Assembly (NCBI RefSeq): GCF_051857535.1
Contig: NZ_JBPZGY010000006.1
Location: 62,001-126,000 of the forward strand
Origin: Roseateles_B sp051857535
Lineage (GTDB): Bacteria > Pseudomonadota > Gammaproteobacteria > Burkholderiales > Burkholderiaceae_C
Direction: 5' to 3'
DNA: 64,000 nt
Position numbers and translations under genes: made by a program. Below, one piece after another: positions 36,261-45,545 of this stretch (the stretch's first letter is position 1; every line of letters starts with the position of its first letter). The notes under the pieces are model-generated. The model saw nothing but the letters and a program-made list of their open reading frames with translations, had not been told where the DNA came from and ran no database searches.

Positions 36261-38228
36261 ATGAGCACGAATCTGCAGTACGAGCATGACACCGTCCCCG
36301 CCGCTCTGGACGCCCTGGTTCATCCCGCGCCGCCAGGGGGCGCCAAGGTGGGTGCCCAGTTGCATACCGATCTGGACCAGCTCTGGCAGCAACTGCAGAG
36401 TGGGCATGTGGTTCGTGCCGCGCGCCTGGGCGAGGCCCTGATCGAGGCCGGCCTGCTCAGCCGTCCGCAACTGCAGCGCGCCCTCGGGCGTCAGTTGGGC
36501 GCAGTGCCCCATGTGCCCATTGGCGAGTTGCTGGTCAAGGATGGCGTTCTGAGCCCGGCGCAACTGCGCCAGATGCTGGCTGCCTGGCAGGGCGTGCCGA
36601 CCGTCGACCTGGGCTGTGTGCGGCCGGAGCCGGACGCTCTGGCCCAGGTCCCCCGCATGATTGCGCTGCGGGAGTCGGTCTGCCCGCTGATGGTGAGGGC
36701 GGATGTGCTGGTGGTCGCGGTGGCGGATCCCTGGGACCAGCATCTGCTGGAGGTGCTGCGCTTCGTGTCCGAGCTGCATGTGCGGCCAGTGCTGGCGCGA
36801 GCGGGTACCTTGCTGCCTGCCATCGCCCGCGCCTATCAGCAGGATCTCGCGGGCATCGCCAAGACGCCCGGCGAGGGCTCGGACAAGGCCATCGCTCCGA
36901 TTGCGCAGGCCGCGACCATCCGTGAGCTGGCTCAGCAACTGGCGGAGTCTGAAGGCGTGTCGGGCGATGCCGAGGTCGGCGTGGTGGCGGAGTCGGACAA
37001 CACCCTGGTGCGTCTGGTCAACCGCCTGATCGCCGATGCCGTGGAGCTGGAGGCCTCGGACATCCACATCGAAGCCTCGGACGCCCCGCGCCCGGTGCGC
37101 ATCCGCCTGCGCATCGACGGCGACCTTGTCCGCTATCTGGAGCTGCCGACGCGGGTGCGCTTTGCCCTGGTCGCCCGCCTGAAGATCATGGCGGACCTGG
37201 ACATCTCCGAACACCGCCGCCCGCAGGACGGCAAGATCGACTTCAGCCGCTTTGGCGGCCCGCCGGTGGAGCTGCGCCTGGTGACGGTGCCCACCAACAC
37301 CGGCCTTGAGGATGTGGTGCTGCGCCTGCTGGGCGGCATGAAGCCGCTGCCCCTGGACGAGATCGGCCTCTCCCTGGGCAATCTGGAGGGGCTGCGACGG
37401 GTGATGGCCAAGTCCTATGGCCTGCTGCTGATCTGCGGCCCGACGGGCTGCGGCAAGACCACCACCCTGCACTCGGTGATGCGCGAACTCAACGAGGACA
37501 AGCGCAAGATCTGGACCGCCGAGGACCCCATCGAGATCACCCAGGAAGGACTGCGCCAGGTGCAGGTCAACGCCCGCATAGGCTGGACCTTCGCGGCGGC
37601 CATGCGCACCTTTCTGCGCGCCGATCCGGACGTGATCATGATCGGCGAGATGCGCGATGAGGAGACGGCCCGCATCGCCATCGAGGCCTCGCTGACCGGG
37701 CACCTGGTGATGTCCACCCTGCACACCAATTCGGCCCCCGAGAGCGTGACCCGCTTGCTGGAGATAGGGCTGGATCCCTTCATGTTCTCGGACTCCCTGC
37801 TGGCCGTACTGGCCCAGCGCCTGGTGCGCCGCCTGTGCAGGGACTGCCGCGTGCTGGAGCCTCTGGACGACAGGGCGGCCCACTCGCTGGCACAGCTCTA
37901 TCTGCAGACGCCGCTGCCGGGCTTGTCCCCTGAGACGCTGCTGGGCCACTGGCGCGAGCGCTTCGGCATGGAGGGGCGCCTCATGCAGTACCGCCACCAT
38001 GGCTGCGATGCCTGTGGCGGCACGGGCTATCGAGGCCGCCTGGGCATCCACGAACTGCTGGTGGCCGATGACACGCTGCGCACCCTGGTGAGGCGCCGGG
38101 CCTCGGCGTCCGAGATGTTCCAGCTGGCCCTTCAGTCCGGCATGCGCACTCTGCGCCAGGACGGCATCGAGAAGGTGCTGGCCGGGCTGACCGATCTGCC
38201 CGAGGTGCTGGCCGCGAGCAACCAGTGA
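36261..38228 (+). CDS. GspE/PilB-type secretion ATPase
   Basis: Cytoplasmic hexameric ATPase of type II secretion or type IV pilus systems, 655 residues. N-terminal GspE-N domains (~60-190, with GELLVKDGVLSPAQLRQML), then the ATPase core: ASDIHIE, Walker A GPTGCGKT (393-400), Asp box EDPIEITQEGLRQVQV, Walker B DPDVIMIGEMRDEETA and His box TGHLVMSTLHTN. A zinc tetra-Cys motif is present (RRLCRDCR and CDACGGTGYRGR). No pilin, GspF, secretin or other machine gene is adjacent, so it is an isolated copy followed only by a degenerate signalling protein. Confidence 0.92.
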   Translation: MSTNLQYEHDTVPAALDALVHPAPPGGAKVGAQLHTDLDQLWQQLQSGHVVRAARLGEALIEAGLLSRPQLQRALGRQLGAVPHVPIGELLVKDGVLSPAQLRQMLAAWQGVPTVDLGCVRPEPDALAQVPRMIALRESVCPLMVRADVLVVAVADPWDQHLLEVLRFVSELHVRPVLARAGTLLPAIARAYQQDLAGIAKTPGEGSDKAIAPIAQAATIRELAQQLAESEGVSGDAEVGVVAESDNTLVRLVNRLIADAVELEASDIHIEASDAPRPVRIRLRIDGDLVRYLELPTRVRFALVARLKIMADLDISEHRRPQDGKIDFSRFGGPPVELRLVTVPTNTGLEDVVLRLLGGMKPLPLDEIGLSLGNLEGLRRVMAKSYGLLLICGPTGCGKTTTLHSVMRELNEDKRKIWTAEDPIEITQEGLRQVQVNARIGWTFAAAMRTFLRADPDVIMIGEMRDEETARIAIEASLTGHLVMSTLHTNSAPESVTRLLEIGLDPFMFSDSLLAVLAQRLVRRLCRDCRVLEPLDDRAAHSLAQLYLQTPLPGLSPETLLGHWRERFGMEGRLMQYRHHGCDACGGTGYRGRLGIHELLVADDTLRTLVRRRASASEMFQLALQSGMRTLRQDGIEKVLAGLTDLPEVLAASNQ

Positions 38229-38255
38229 CGGATTCGCGATCTGACGGAGCCCCCG

Positions 38256-39269
38256 ATGAAGCCTTCTCCCTCCCTTGCCCTTCGGGCCGGTCCCCTGACG
38301 CTGGAGGTGCCGGCCGTGCTGCTCAGCAGCCTTGGCGAATGGCTGGCTGGCCGCGCGCTGCGGCTGCAGGCCGAAGCACAGGATCCGGCGCGTGTACTGC
38401 AGGCCGGGGCCGAGCTGGAGCAGCTGGGCCTGGAAATGCAGGCCCTGGTCCATGCCTTGCGTGGCACCCGACCAGCTGCGGCCGAGGCGCTGGACCTCCA
38501 CGCTGCGGCGGCACAGACGCTGCAGCAGTGGCAGCCGGCGTGGCGCAAGGCGGGCCTGCGGGCCGAGCTGCTGCAGGGGCCGGCCCTGACCCAGGACATC
38601 GAGGCCGGCCTCCTGCAGCACGCGCTGGACCTGCTGCTGGGGCATGGACTGGCGGGCGGGCGCGATGTGCACCTCAGCGTGTCGGCCCTGGACGATGCGA
38701 GGCACTGCCTGCGCCTTGCCGGGCTGGGGCCGTCGGCCGGCGAGGAGGAGTTGCACTGGCAGTTGCTGCGCCTGCTGGCGCGCGCGCGCGGCTGGGTGCT
38801 GCAGCGGCGCGAGGGCCAGCCAGCGGGGACGCTTGAGGTGGAGATTCGCATCGACGCCTTCAACGACGAGAGCGCGCCGCGCGACGAGGAGGGCCTGCCG
38901 CGGCGCCAACTCGATCTGGCGCTGCGGGTGTTGGTGCTGGATCCGCACGAGGCCAGCCGCGTCGAGTGCGCCCGCCTGCTGGGCCTGGCTGGCGTGCCCT
39001 GCGATTGCCACGCCAGCCTGGACCAGGTGCTTCCCCTCTTGGAGAACGCCGATCCGGGCTGGAATGCCCTGGTCTCGGGCATCCCCGCCGACCTACCCGG
39101 CATGACGGCTTTTGCCTTGCAGCTGCGGCAGCGATACGGCCTGAGGCGCTGGATCGAGCTGGTGGATGAGGACTACCGCTTCGACATCGGCGGTCCCGAC
39201 GGATCACGCCCCGCGCGCCTGGGGCGGCAGGACCTGGCGCATACGCTGGTGTCTTCGCTGGCGGGCTGA
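38256..39269 (+). CDS. Degenerate kinase/receiver-like protein
   Basis: 337-residue protein I cannot assign. The N-terminal ~200 residues are helical and Leu/Ala-rich, with a layout reminiscent of a histidine-kinase dimerisation plus ATPase region but without H-box or G-boxes. The last ~120 residues look like a receiver fold (LRVLVLDPHEASRVECARLLGLAGVPCDCHASLDQVLPLL), where DPHE replaces the acidic DD and the phospho-acceptor region reads ALVSGIPADLPG. It is probably not phosphorylated. It starts 27 bases after the GspE-type ATPase and likely works with it. Confidence 0.55.
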   Translation: MKPSPSLALRAGPLTLEVPAVLLSSLGEWLAGRALRLQAEAQDPARVLQAGAELEQLGLEMQALVHALRGTRPAAAEALDLHAAAAQTLQQWQPAWRKAGLRAELLQGPALTQDIEAGLLQHALDLLLGHGLAGGRDVHLSVSALDDARHCLRLAGLGPSAGEEELHWQLLRLLARARGWVLQRREGQPAGTLEVEIRIDAFNDESAPRDEEGLPRRQLDLALRVLVLDPHEASRVECARLLGLAGVPCDCHASLDQVLPLLENADPGWNALVSGIPADLPGMTAFALQLRQRYGLRRWIELVDEDYRFDIGGPDGSRPARLGRQDLAHTLVSSLAG

Positions 39270-39314
39270 GCCCGCGGCTGGCGACGTCTTGCCGGGAGAC
39301 GCTCGTTCTGTCGG

Positions 39315-39716
39315 TTAGGTGCCCGCCAGGCCGTCCAGGATGGGGCAGTCTGGCCGCTCGTCCCCATGGCAGCATTGGGTGAGCTGCAGCAGCGTCTGGC
39401 GCATGGCCTGCATCTCCGCCAGGCGTCGGTCCAGGTCGGCGATGTGCGCCTGAGCGATCTTCTTCACCTGGCTGCTGGCGCGGCGCCGGTCCTGCCACAG
39501 CCTGAGCAGTTCGGCGATCTCGGCCATGGAGAAGCCCAGGTCCCGGCCCCGTCGGATGAAACGCAGGATGTGGACCTCACGCTCGCTGTACTGCCGGTAG
39601 CCGGCCTCGGTGCGCGGCACTTCGCCCAGCAGCCCCAGGCTTTCGTAGTGGCGCAGCATCTTGGCCGAAACGCCGGAGCGGGCCGCGGCCTCACCGATGT
39701 TCAGCAGTCCCTTCAT
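39315..39716 (-). CDS. cueR: Copper-responsive MerR regulator CueR
   Basis: 133-residue MerR-family activator sensing Cu(I). DNA-binding start LLNIGEAAARSGVSAKMLRHYESLGLL, dimer helix in the middle, and the metal loop with C116 and C124 eight residues apart (CCHGDERPDC), as in CueR, with a Ser-rich ASSQVK where divalent sensors have Cys. Its ATG overlaps the copA stop, so it is translated from the copA transcript and forms an autoregulatory loop. Confidence 0.93.
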   Translation of the reverse strand: MKGLLNIGEAAARSGVSAKMLRHYESLGLLGEVPRTEAGYRQYSEREVHILRFIRRGRDLGFSMAEIAELLRLWQDRRRASSQVKKIAQAHIADLDRRLAEMQAMRQTLLQLTQCCHGDERPDCPILDGLAGT

Positions 39717-42133
39717 GCGCGAGGCCTCCAGCGCTGCAGCAGCAGCGCATTGCTGATCACGGTGACGCTGGACAAGGCCATGGCGGCACCGGCGATGACC
39801 GGGCTGAGCAGGCCCAGGGCCGCCAGCGGAATGCCCACCACGTTGTAGGCAAAGGCCCAGAACAGGTTCTGGCGGATCTTGGCCACGGTGCGGCGCGATA
39901 TCTCGATGGCCTCTGCCACCAGGCGTGGGTCGGAACGCATCAGGGTGATGCCGGCTGCATGCATGGCCACGTCCGTGCCGCTGCCCATGGCCAGGCCCAC
40001 ATCGGCTGCGGCCAGGGCGGGGGCGTCATTGATGCCGTCGCCCACCATGGCCACGCGCTTGCCGCCAGCCTTGAGCGCGGTTACGTGCTGGGCCTTGTGC
40101 TCGGGCAGCACCTCGGCATGGACCTCGTCCAGGCCCAATTCGCGGCCCACGGCTTCGGCGGCACCCCGGTTGTCTCCGCTCAGCAGCACGGTACGCACAC
40201 CCAGCTGGCGCAGCTGGGCGATGGCATCGCGCGAGCTGGGCTTCACAGGATCGCCAAAGGCCAGCAGGCCCAGCAGTTCGGGCGGGGCGACGGCATCCCG
40301 GCGCCGCGCCAGCCAGGACAGGGTTCGCCCCTGGGTCTGCAAGGCCTGGGCCTGGTCCTGTAGCGGTGCCAGGTCCACGCCCAGCTCCTGCATGTAGCGG
40401 CTGCTGCCCAGCATGTGCGGGGCGCCAGCCAGCGTGGCCTCCAGGCCCCTGCCGGCGACGGCACGGAAGTCCGATGTGCTTGGCAAGACCTGACCCTCGT
40501 TTCCCGGTCGTGCCTGCCAGGACGCCAGCACAGCCTTGGCCAACGGGTGCTCGCTACCCTGCTGCAGGGCCGCGGCCAGCTGCAGCAGCCCGGCTTCATC
40601 AATGGCGGCGCTCGCCTGTAGCGCCAGCAGGCGTGGGTGGCCTTCGGTCAGTGTGCCGGTCTTGTCGAAGGCCACGACTTCCAACTGGCGGGCCAGCTCC
40701 AGGGCTTCGGCGTCCTTGATCAGCAGGCCGCGCCGTGCCGCCACGCCAGTGCCGGCCATCAGGGCCGCCGGGGTGGCCAGGCCCAGTGCGCAGGGGCAGG
40801 CGATGACCAGCACAGCCACGGCATGCAGGAGGGCGCGTTCCCAGTCCCCGGTGCCCAGGCCCCAGGCCAACAGCGTCAGGAGGGCCAGGACCACCACCAC
40901 CGGCACGAAGACGGCGCTGACCTGGTCGACCAGGCGTTGGATGGGGGCCTTCCCCGCCTGTGCGGATTCGACCAGGCGCACGATGCGCGACAGCGTGGAC
41001 TCCGCACCCAGCGCACGCACCTCCAGCAGCAGCAGGCCCTCGCCATTGACGGCGCCACCGATGACCTGCTCGCCCACGCCGCGAGCCACGGGTAGGCTCT
41101 CGCCGGTGATCAGGGACTCGTCCACATGGCTGGCACCTTCCAGCACGGTGCCGTCCACGGGGATGCGCTCGCCCGGCCGCACCACGACCCGGTCGCCCAG
41201 CATGAGAGCGGCGACGGGCAGTTCCTGCTCGCTGCCGTCGGCGCGGCGCTGGCGGGCGGTCTCGGGCCGCAGCTTGCGCAGGGCACGGATGGCCTCGGTG
41301 GTGCGATGCTTGGCCCGCGCCTCCAGTTGTTTGCCCAGCAGCACCAGGGTGATGACTACCGCGGCGGACTCGAAGTACAGCGACATGCTCATGGGTCCAT
41401 GGCGCAGCAGCTCGTAGATCGAGAGCCCATAGGCCGCACTGGTGCCCAGGGCGACCAGCAGGTCCATGGTGCCGCTGCCAGCCTTCAGTGCGGCCCAGCC
41501 CTTGCGGTAGAAGCGAGCACCCAGCACGAACTGCACGGGCGTGGCCAGGGCCAGCTGTATCCAGCCGTTGAGCATCCAGTGCGCTCCCCACAGCAGGCCC
41601 AGCATGGGCAGCACCAGGGGCAGGCTCAGCAGCACGGCCATGATCAGGCCCAGGCGGCCCTCCTGCAGCGACTGCCACAGCGTCTGAGGCTGAGCCTCGG
41701 CCTCGGTCTGGCCGCCGTCGTCCAGCAGACGTGCCCCGTAGCCGGCCTGCGTGATCGCGGCGACGAGGGCGTCGCTGTCCGCAGTGGCCAGAGCCCGCAC
41801 GCTGGCGGTCTCGGTCGCGAGATTGACGCTGGCCTCCAGCACGTCGGGCAGCTTGCGCAGCACCTTTTCGATGCGGCCGACGCAGGAGGCACAGCTCATG
41901 CCTGTGATGTGCAGCTGCCACTGCCGCTCGCGCAGCCCGAAGCCGCCCTTGCGCAGGGCCTGGGCCAGGTCCGGCAGGCTGGGCTGGCCACTGAGGTCTG
42001 CCCGCTCGGTGGCCAGGTTGACCGTGACCGCACTGACGCCGGGCACCTGGCCCAGCAGGCGTTCGACACGCTTGACGCAGGACGCGCAGCTCATGCCCGT
42101 GACGGGCAGGCTCAGGGTGGGGGATGTGTTCAT
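39713..42133 (-). CDS. copA: Cu(+)-exporting P-type ATPase
   Basis: Inner-membrane copper exporter of 806 residues. Two N-terminal heavy-metal domains, each with GMSCASC; eight transmembrane helices; the metal-site motif ACPCALGLATP; phosphorylation motif DKTGTLTEG; SEHPLAKA; GDGINDAPALAAADVG; and C-terminal AFAYNVVGIPLAALG. Pairs with cueR downstream and the divergent chaperone gene copZ. Confidence 0.96.
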   Translation of the reverse strand: MNTSPTLSLPVTGMSCASCVKRVERLLGQVPGVSAVTVNLATERADLSGQPSLPDLAQALRKGGFGLRERQWQLHITGMSCASCVGRIEKVLRKLPDVLEASVNLATETASVRALATADSDALVAAITQAGYGARLLDDGGQTEAEAQPQTLWQSLQEGRLGLIMAVLLSLPLVLPMLGLLWGAHWMLNGWIQLALATPVQFVLGARFYRKGWAALKAGSGTMDLLVALGTSAAYGLSIYELLRHGPMSMSLYFESAAVVITLVLLGKQLEARAKHRTTEAIRALRKLRPETARQRRADGSEQELPVAALMLGDRVVVRPGERIPVDGTVLEGASHVDESLITGESLPVARGVGEQVIGGAVNGEGLLLLEVRALGAESTLSRIVRLVESAQAGKAPIQRLVDQVSAVFVPVVVVLALLTLLAWGLGTGDWERALLHAVAVLVIACPCALGLATPAALMAGTGVAARRGLLIKDAEALELARQLEVVAFDKTGTLTEGHPRLLALQASAAIDEAGLLQLAAALQQGSEHPLAKAVLASWQARPGNEGQVLPSTSDFRAVAGRGLEATLAGAPHMLGSSRYMQELGVDLAPLQDQAQALQTQGRTLSWLARRRDAVAPPELLGLLAFGDPVKPSSRDAIAQLRQLGVRTVLLSGDNRGAAEAVGRELGLDEVHAEVLPEHKAQHVTALKAGGKRVAMVGDGINDAPALAAADVGLAMGSGTDVAMHAAGITLMRSDPRLVAEAIEISRRTVAKIRQNLFWAFAYNVVGIPLAALGLLSPVIAGAAMALSSVTVISNALLLQRWRPRA

Positions 42134-42148
42134 GGCTGCAGTCTCAAG

Positions 42149-42170
42149 CTTTACCTGATGGTAAGGTCAA
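42149..42170 (-). promoter_or_regulatory. CueR-type promoter of copA-cueR
   Basis: On the - strand TTGACC is followed by TTACC-ATCA-GGTAA, a perfect dyad within a lengthened (about 19-bp) spacer typical of MerR-family promoters. It lies directly upstream of copA. Confidence 0.7.
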
Positions 42171-42216
42171 GCAGGCAGCCATGTCCGTTCGGTCAGTACG
42201 GGCGGACCCGCCTGGC

Positions 42217-42247
42217 TTGACCTTTCCATGATGGGAATGATTAAGCT
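42217..42247 (+). promoter_or_regulatory. CueR-type promoter of copZ
   Basis: TTGACC at 42217-42222 is separated by 19 bp from TAAGCT at 42242-42247, with an imperfect dyad TTTCC-ATGAT-GGGAA inside the spacer. This is the MerR-type arrangement and shares the TTGACCTT start with the copA site on the other strand. Confidence 0.7.
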
Positions 42248-42279
42248 CGGCCCGTCATCGATCAAGCAAGGAACCCATC

Positions 42280-42477
42280 ATGAGCAGCTTCCATCTTCCC
42301 GACATGAGCTGCGGCCATTGCGTAGCCGCCATCACCGAGGCGCTGAAGGCCGCGGATCCCGAGGTCCGCCTGGAGTTCCAGCGCGAGGCCCGCACGGTGC
42401 AGGTCCAGAGCAGCCTGGATGACGCCCGCCTGGCCGAGCTGCTGAGCGAGGCGGGCTATCCGCCAGCGGCCGGCTGA
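42280..42477 (+). CDS. copZ: Copper chaperone (heavy-metal-associated domain)
   Basis: 65-residue cytoplasmic HMA-domain protein with the metal loop DMSCGHC near the N-terminus. It delivers Cu(I) to CopA. Divergent from copA with its own CueR-type promoter; a bidirectional terminator follows. Confidence 0.92.
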   Translation: MSSFHLPDMSCGHCVAAITEALKAADPEVRLEFQREARTVQVQSSLDDARLAELLSEAGYPPAAG

Positions 42478-42526
42478 GGACTCAACCGTGCTGCCTGCCC
42501 GCGCCTCGCAGCGGGCTGCAGACAAA

Positions 42527-42554
42527 AAAAGAGCGCAGCAAGCTGCGCTCTTTT
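42527..42554. terminator. Bidirectional intrinsic terminator
   Basis: Perfect 12-bp stem (42527-42538 with 42543-42554) around a CAAG loop. On - it is followed by seven T and ends the TonB-dependent receptor gene; on + the T-run is TTTT and ends copZ. Confidence 0.93.
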
Positions 42555-42577
42555 CATTCAAGGCTTCGGATCATCGA

Positions 42578-45223
42578 TCAGAAGTGCTTGATCTCCAGCG
42601 AGGCGTTCATGCTGCGGCCGGCGGTGCGGTCCAGGAAGCCCGAGTTGTGCTGCGAGAAGCGGGGGGACTTCTCGAACAGATCGTTGACGCCCACCGTCAG
42701 CTTGGTGTTGCTGAGCAACTGCCAGGAGACGCTCAGGTTCCAGCTGGTGTAGGAGCCCAGGCGGCCCACCTCTTCACCCTCGTGGATGTTGCTGGGGGAG
42801 TCGTAGTCCAAGGTGCTGGCCTGGCTGAGTGCCGTCAGGCGGATCTTGTAGGCATTGCGGGCCAGACCGAAGGTCACCTTGTTGCGCCACTTGGGGAAGC
42901 TGTAGCCGCCCAGGCGGTCGGTCAGCGGTTCGCCTTCGATCTCGGACTGCTTGTAGTTGAACACGTAGTTCAGCTCGTCCTCGATGCTGAGGCGGCCGAT
43001 GCCGGCGTTGAAGCTGTACTTGGCGTTCAGGTCCAGGCCCGTGGTCTCGATCTTGCCCACGTTCATGTAAGGCAGGATCAGACCTTTCAGGCGGCCGTCC
43101 TTCAGGCCGGGGTATTGCGCTTCCAGGGCGGGATTGCGCGGGTCACGGACCACCATGGCCTTGAAGCCCGGGGTGGTGAACTCGTTGTCCAGCAGGTACT
43201 GCGCGTTGAGCGTCTGGATAGTGTCCTTCTGCTTCAGCTTGTAGGCATCGGCGGACATGTACAGATCGGTCAGCGGCTGGAAGACCAGGCCCAGCGAGAA
43301 GACCTTGGTGCGCTCCGGCTTCAGCAGCGGGTTGGAGCGGATGTCCAGCTCGGGGCTGTACTTGCACTGCGAGGTGCCGTAGCCCAGCGGCTTGCATCGC
43401 ACCCAGTCGGCCACCGTGATGTAGGCGCGCGAGGGCGACATGTACAGCTCAGGCAGCGACGGGGCCTTGAACGCGGTGTTGGCATTGCCGCGCAGCAGCA
43501 GTTCCTTGGTCGGACGGAAGGCGAAGGCCAGCTTGGGGTTGGTCGTGCCGCCGAAGTCGTTGTAGTTGTCGTGGCGCAGCGCGGCCTGGATCTCCAGTTG
43601 CTTGACGGGCTGCAGGTTGAACTCGCCGTAGATGGAGTAGACCTTGCGCGAGCCCTTGGCGCCGGTGCCGCCCAGGTTCTCGATCTCGCCGCGGGCCACG
43701 GCGGCGTCCGGCGTGTCCTCCATCTTGTCGTGCATGGCCTGCAGGCCGCCGGCGAAGCCCACCGGGCCGCCCAGCTGGAACAGCTCGGCATTGGACACCT
43801 TCAGGTCTGCGACCATCAGGCGGGTCATCGCTTCGCGATGGGTGCTGGCCAGCAGCGGACGCACGTTCTCGATGGGGTTGGCGTCGATCCAGGGGTTGTA
43901 GGTGCCTGTCTGCAGGGCCTTGAGCAGTTCGGCCGACTTCAGGCGGTTGGTGGCGTCGGTCGTCACGCTGTTGCGGCTGACGAGGGCGGCGGTCTCCCAG
44001 TCCCAGTTGCCGACGTCACCGCGGGCACCGATCAGGGCGCGCGCATTGCGGGCCGTCACGGTCTGCTGGCTCTTGCCTGCCTCGGTGACGGCGCGGAACA
44101 CCTGCAGGGGCGAGTTCACCAGCTTGCCCGTCTTGGGGTCGGTGAACTGGCCGAGGTCCTTGCGCCAGGTGGCCCAACTCGGCTGGATGTAGCGGTTGGT
44201 GCCGGTGCCGATGTAGGAGTAGCCGTCTTCCCAGCGGATGTCGGCGTTGCCCAGGCTCAGCTCGCTGAACAGGGTGAGGTTGCTGGCCAGGGCATAGCTG
44301 CCGATCAGGCCGATGGACCTGCGCTCGACGTTGGGGGTGCTGCTGTCGCCGCTGCTGCGGTCAGTGCGGCAGTACTGGTCGCCGCGTTCGTCGCGCTCGA
44401 CCTGGCCGGCCGGGCAGCCGGGCATGGCGTAGCGGTTGCTCTTGTTCGGGCCGTTGACCACGTTGTAGGAGCCCGGGCCGCGATTGGTGGAGCGGTTGTC
44501 CAGGCCGCCGAACTCACGCTGGTCCAGGCTGCGGCTCCAGCGGTGCTCAGTGGGGCGGCGGGGATCGCGCTGCTGGATGTCCAGGTTCCACAGCAGGTTG
44601 TACTTGTCGGCAGCGATGTCGCCCATGCCACCGGTCAGGCCCACGGAGATGGTGGTCTCGTCGCCCGCCTGGTTGCGCGACACGTTGACCATGGACTCCA
44701 GGCCGCGGAAGTTCTGGCGGGTCTTGAAGTTGATCACGCCGGCCACGGCGTCCGAGCCGTAGATGGCGGAGGCGCCGTCACGCAGGATTTCGATCTGGTC
44801 GATCGCGTTGAGCGGCAGGGAGTTGATGTCGACCGAGCTCTCGGACAGGTTGGCCGAGTAGCCGTAGTTGGCGATGCGGCGGCCGTTCAGCAGGATCAGC
44901 ACGTTCTTGGCGCCCATGCCGCGCAGCGACACGGTGGCGGCGCCCTGAGCGAAGGAGCTGCTGGATACGCCGGTGACCACGCTGTCGGCGGCGGTCAGCT
45001 GCTCCATCAGTTCGACGGTGGTGGCGGCGCCAGAGGCCTGGATCTGCTCACGGCGGATGACTTCGACCGCGAGGGGGCCTTCAGCGGAGATGCGCTTGAT
45101 GTTGGAGCCAACGATCACCACCTTTTCCAGTTGCTGGGGGGCGGTGTCGGCCAGGGCGGGCGTGCTCAGCAGACCGGCGCTGATCAGGGCCAGGCTCAGG
45201 CGAGGGAAGGAAAAATGCGTCAT
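42578..45223 (-). CDS. TonB-dependent outer-membrane receptor
   Basis: Outer-membrane receptor of 881 residues. The ATG at 45223 begins a signal peptide (MTHFSFPRLSLALISAGLLSTPALADT). The plug domain follows with a TonB-box-like LEKVVIVGS, QLTAADSVVTG, SLRGMGAKNVLILLNGRRIANYG, and IDQIEILRDGASAIYGSDAVAGVINFKTR; then a long beta-barrel ending in Phe (SLEIKHF), as needed for outer-membrane insertion. Substrate unknown; the type resembles receptors for peptides or sugars rather than classic siderophore receptors. The frame is open 70 codons upstream but that part is not protein-like. Confidence 0.93.
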   Translation of the reverse strand: MTHFSFPRLSLALISAGLLSTPALADTAPQQLEKVVIVGSNIKRISAEGPLAVEVIRREQIQASGAATTVELMEQLTAADSVVTGVSSSSFAQGAATVSLRGMGAKNVLILLNGRRIANYGYSANLSESSVDINSLPLNAIDQIEILRDGASAIYGSDAVAGVINFKTRQNFRGLESMVNVSRNQAGDETTISVGLTGGMGDIAADKYNLLWNLDIQQRDPRRPTEHRWSRSLDQREFGGLDNRSTNRGPGSYNVVNGPNKSNRYAMPGCPAGQVERDERGDQYCRTDRSSGDSSTPNVERRSIGLIGSYALASNLTLFSELSLGNADIRWEDGYSYIGTGTNRYIQPSWATWRKDLGQFTDPKTGKLVNSPLQVFRAVTEAGKSQQTVTARNARALIGARGDVGNWDWETAALVSRNSVTTDATNRLKSAELLKALQTGTYNPWIDANPIENVRPLLASTHREAMTRLMVADLKVSNAELFQLGGPVGFAGGLQAMHDKMEDTPDAAVARGEIENLGGTGAKGSRKVYSIYGEFNLQPVKQLEIQAALRHDNYNDFGGTTNPKLAFAFRPTKELLLRGNANTAFKAPSLPELYMSPSRAYITVADWVRCKPLGYGTSQCKYSPELDIRSNPLLKPERTKVFSLGLVFQPLTDLYMSADAYKLKQKDTIQTLNAQYLLDNEFTTPGFKAMVVRDPRNPALEAQYPGLKDGRLKGLILPYMNVGKIETTGLDLNAKYSFNAGIGRLSIEDELNYVFNYKQSEIEGEPLTDRLGGYSFPKWRNKVTFGLARNAYKIRLTALSQASTLDYDSPSNIHEGEEVGRLGSYTSWNLSVSWQLLSNTKLTVGVNDLFEKSPRFSQHNSGFLDRTAGRSMNASLEIKHF

Positions 45224-45545
45224 TGAATTGATTGCGGATCCGACGTTGTTGAAACTCGGGCGCAAACAAATCAGATCGGCAGTGGCCGGCGCTCCCAGGC
45301 GGTGAAGCCCCAGGAACGCGGTGAAGGAAGACCTCCCAACACAAGGCGGTGAGCGCAGCTCACCGGCCAGCCTCTGGATTTGTTGCCCCCGAGGGGGCCT
45401 TTTCAGGCGTGCCGATTTTGCCGCCTTATGCACCGTATTCCAGGGACAATGCCCTTTCGGGCGCCCGCAAAACGCCCGTCTGAGACGGTTTGTAAGAAAT
45501 TAGCAACAAACCAGATACATGAGGGTGGTCTGCCTTGCGCCGGAC
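45224..45545. other. Spacer upstream of the receptor gene with two hairpins
   Basis: Holds the 5' region of the receptor gene and the 3' end of the next gene. A perfect 8-bp stem with a 3-base loop lies at 45347-45365 and a GCCCC-CGAG-GGGGC hairpin followed by CTTTT at 45385-45403, resembling the palindromes seen in the bio cluster. An AT-richer patch at 45493-45520 could hold a - strand promoter. No reading frame here looks real. Confidence 0.5.

Noticed and set aside
42488..45226. 912-codon + strand frame opposite the TonB-dependent receptor
   Set aside because: Composition is a shadow pattern; the receptor on - has all plug and barrel features.
45224..45500. Cobalamin riboswitch before the TonB-dependent receptor
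   Set aside because: A GCCACTG string is present on - but the other conserved B12 elements and their order are missing.
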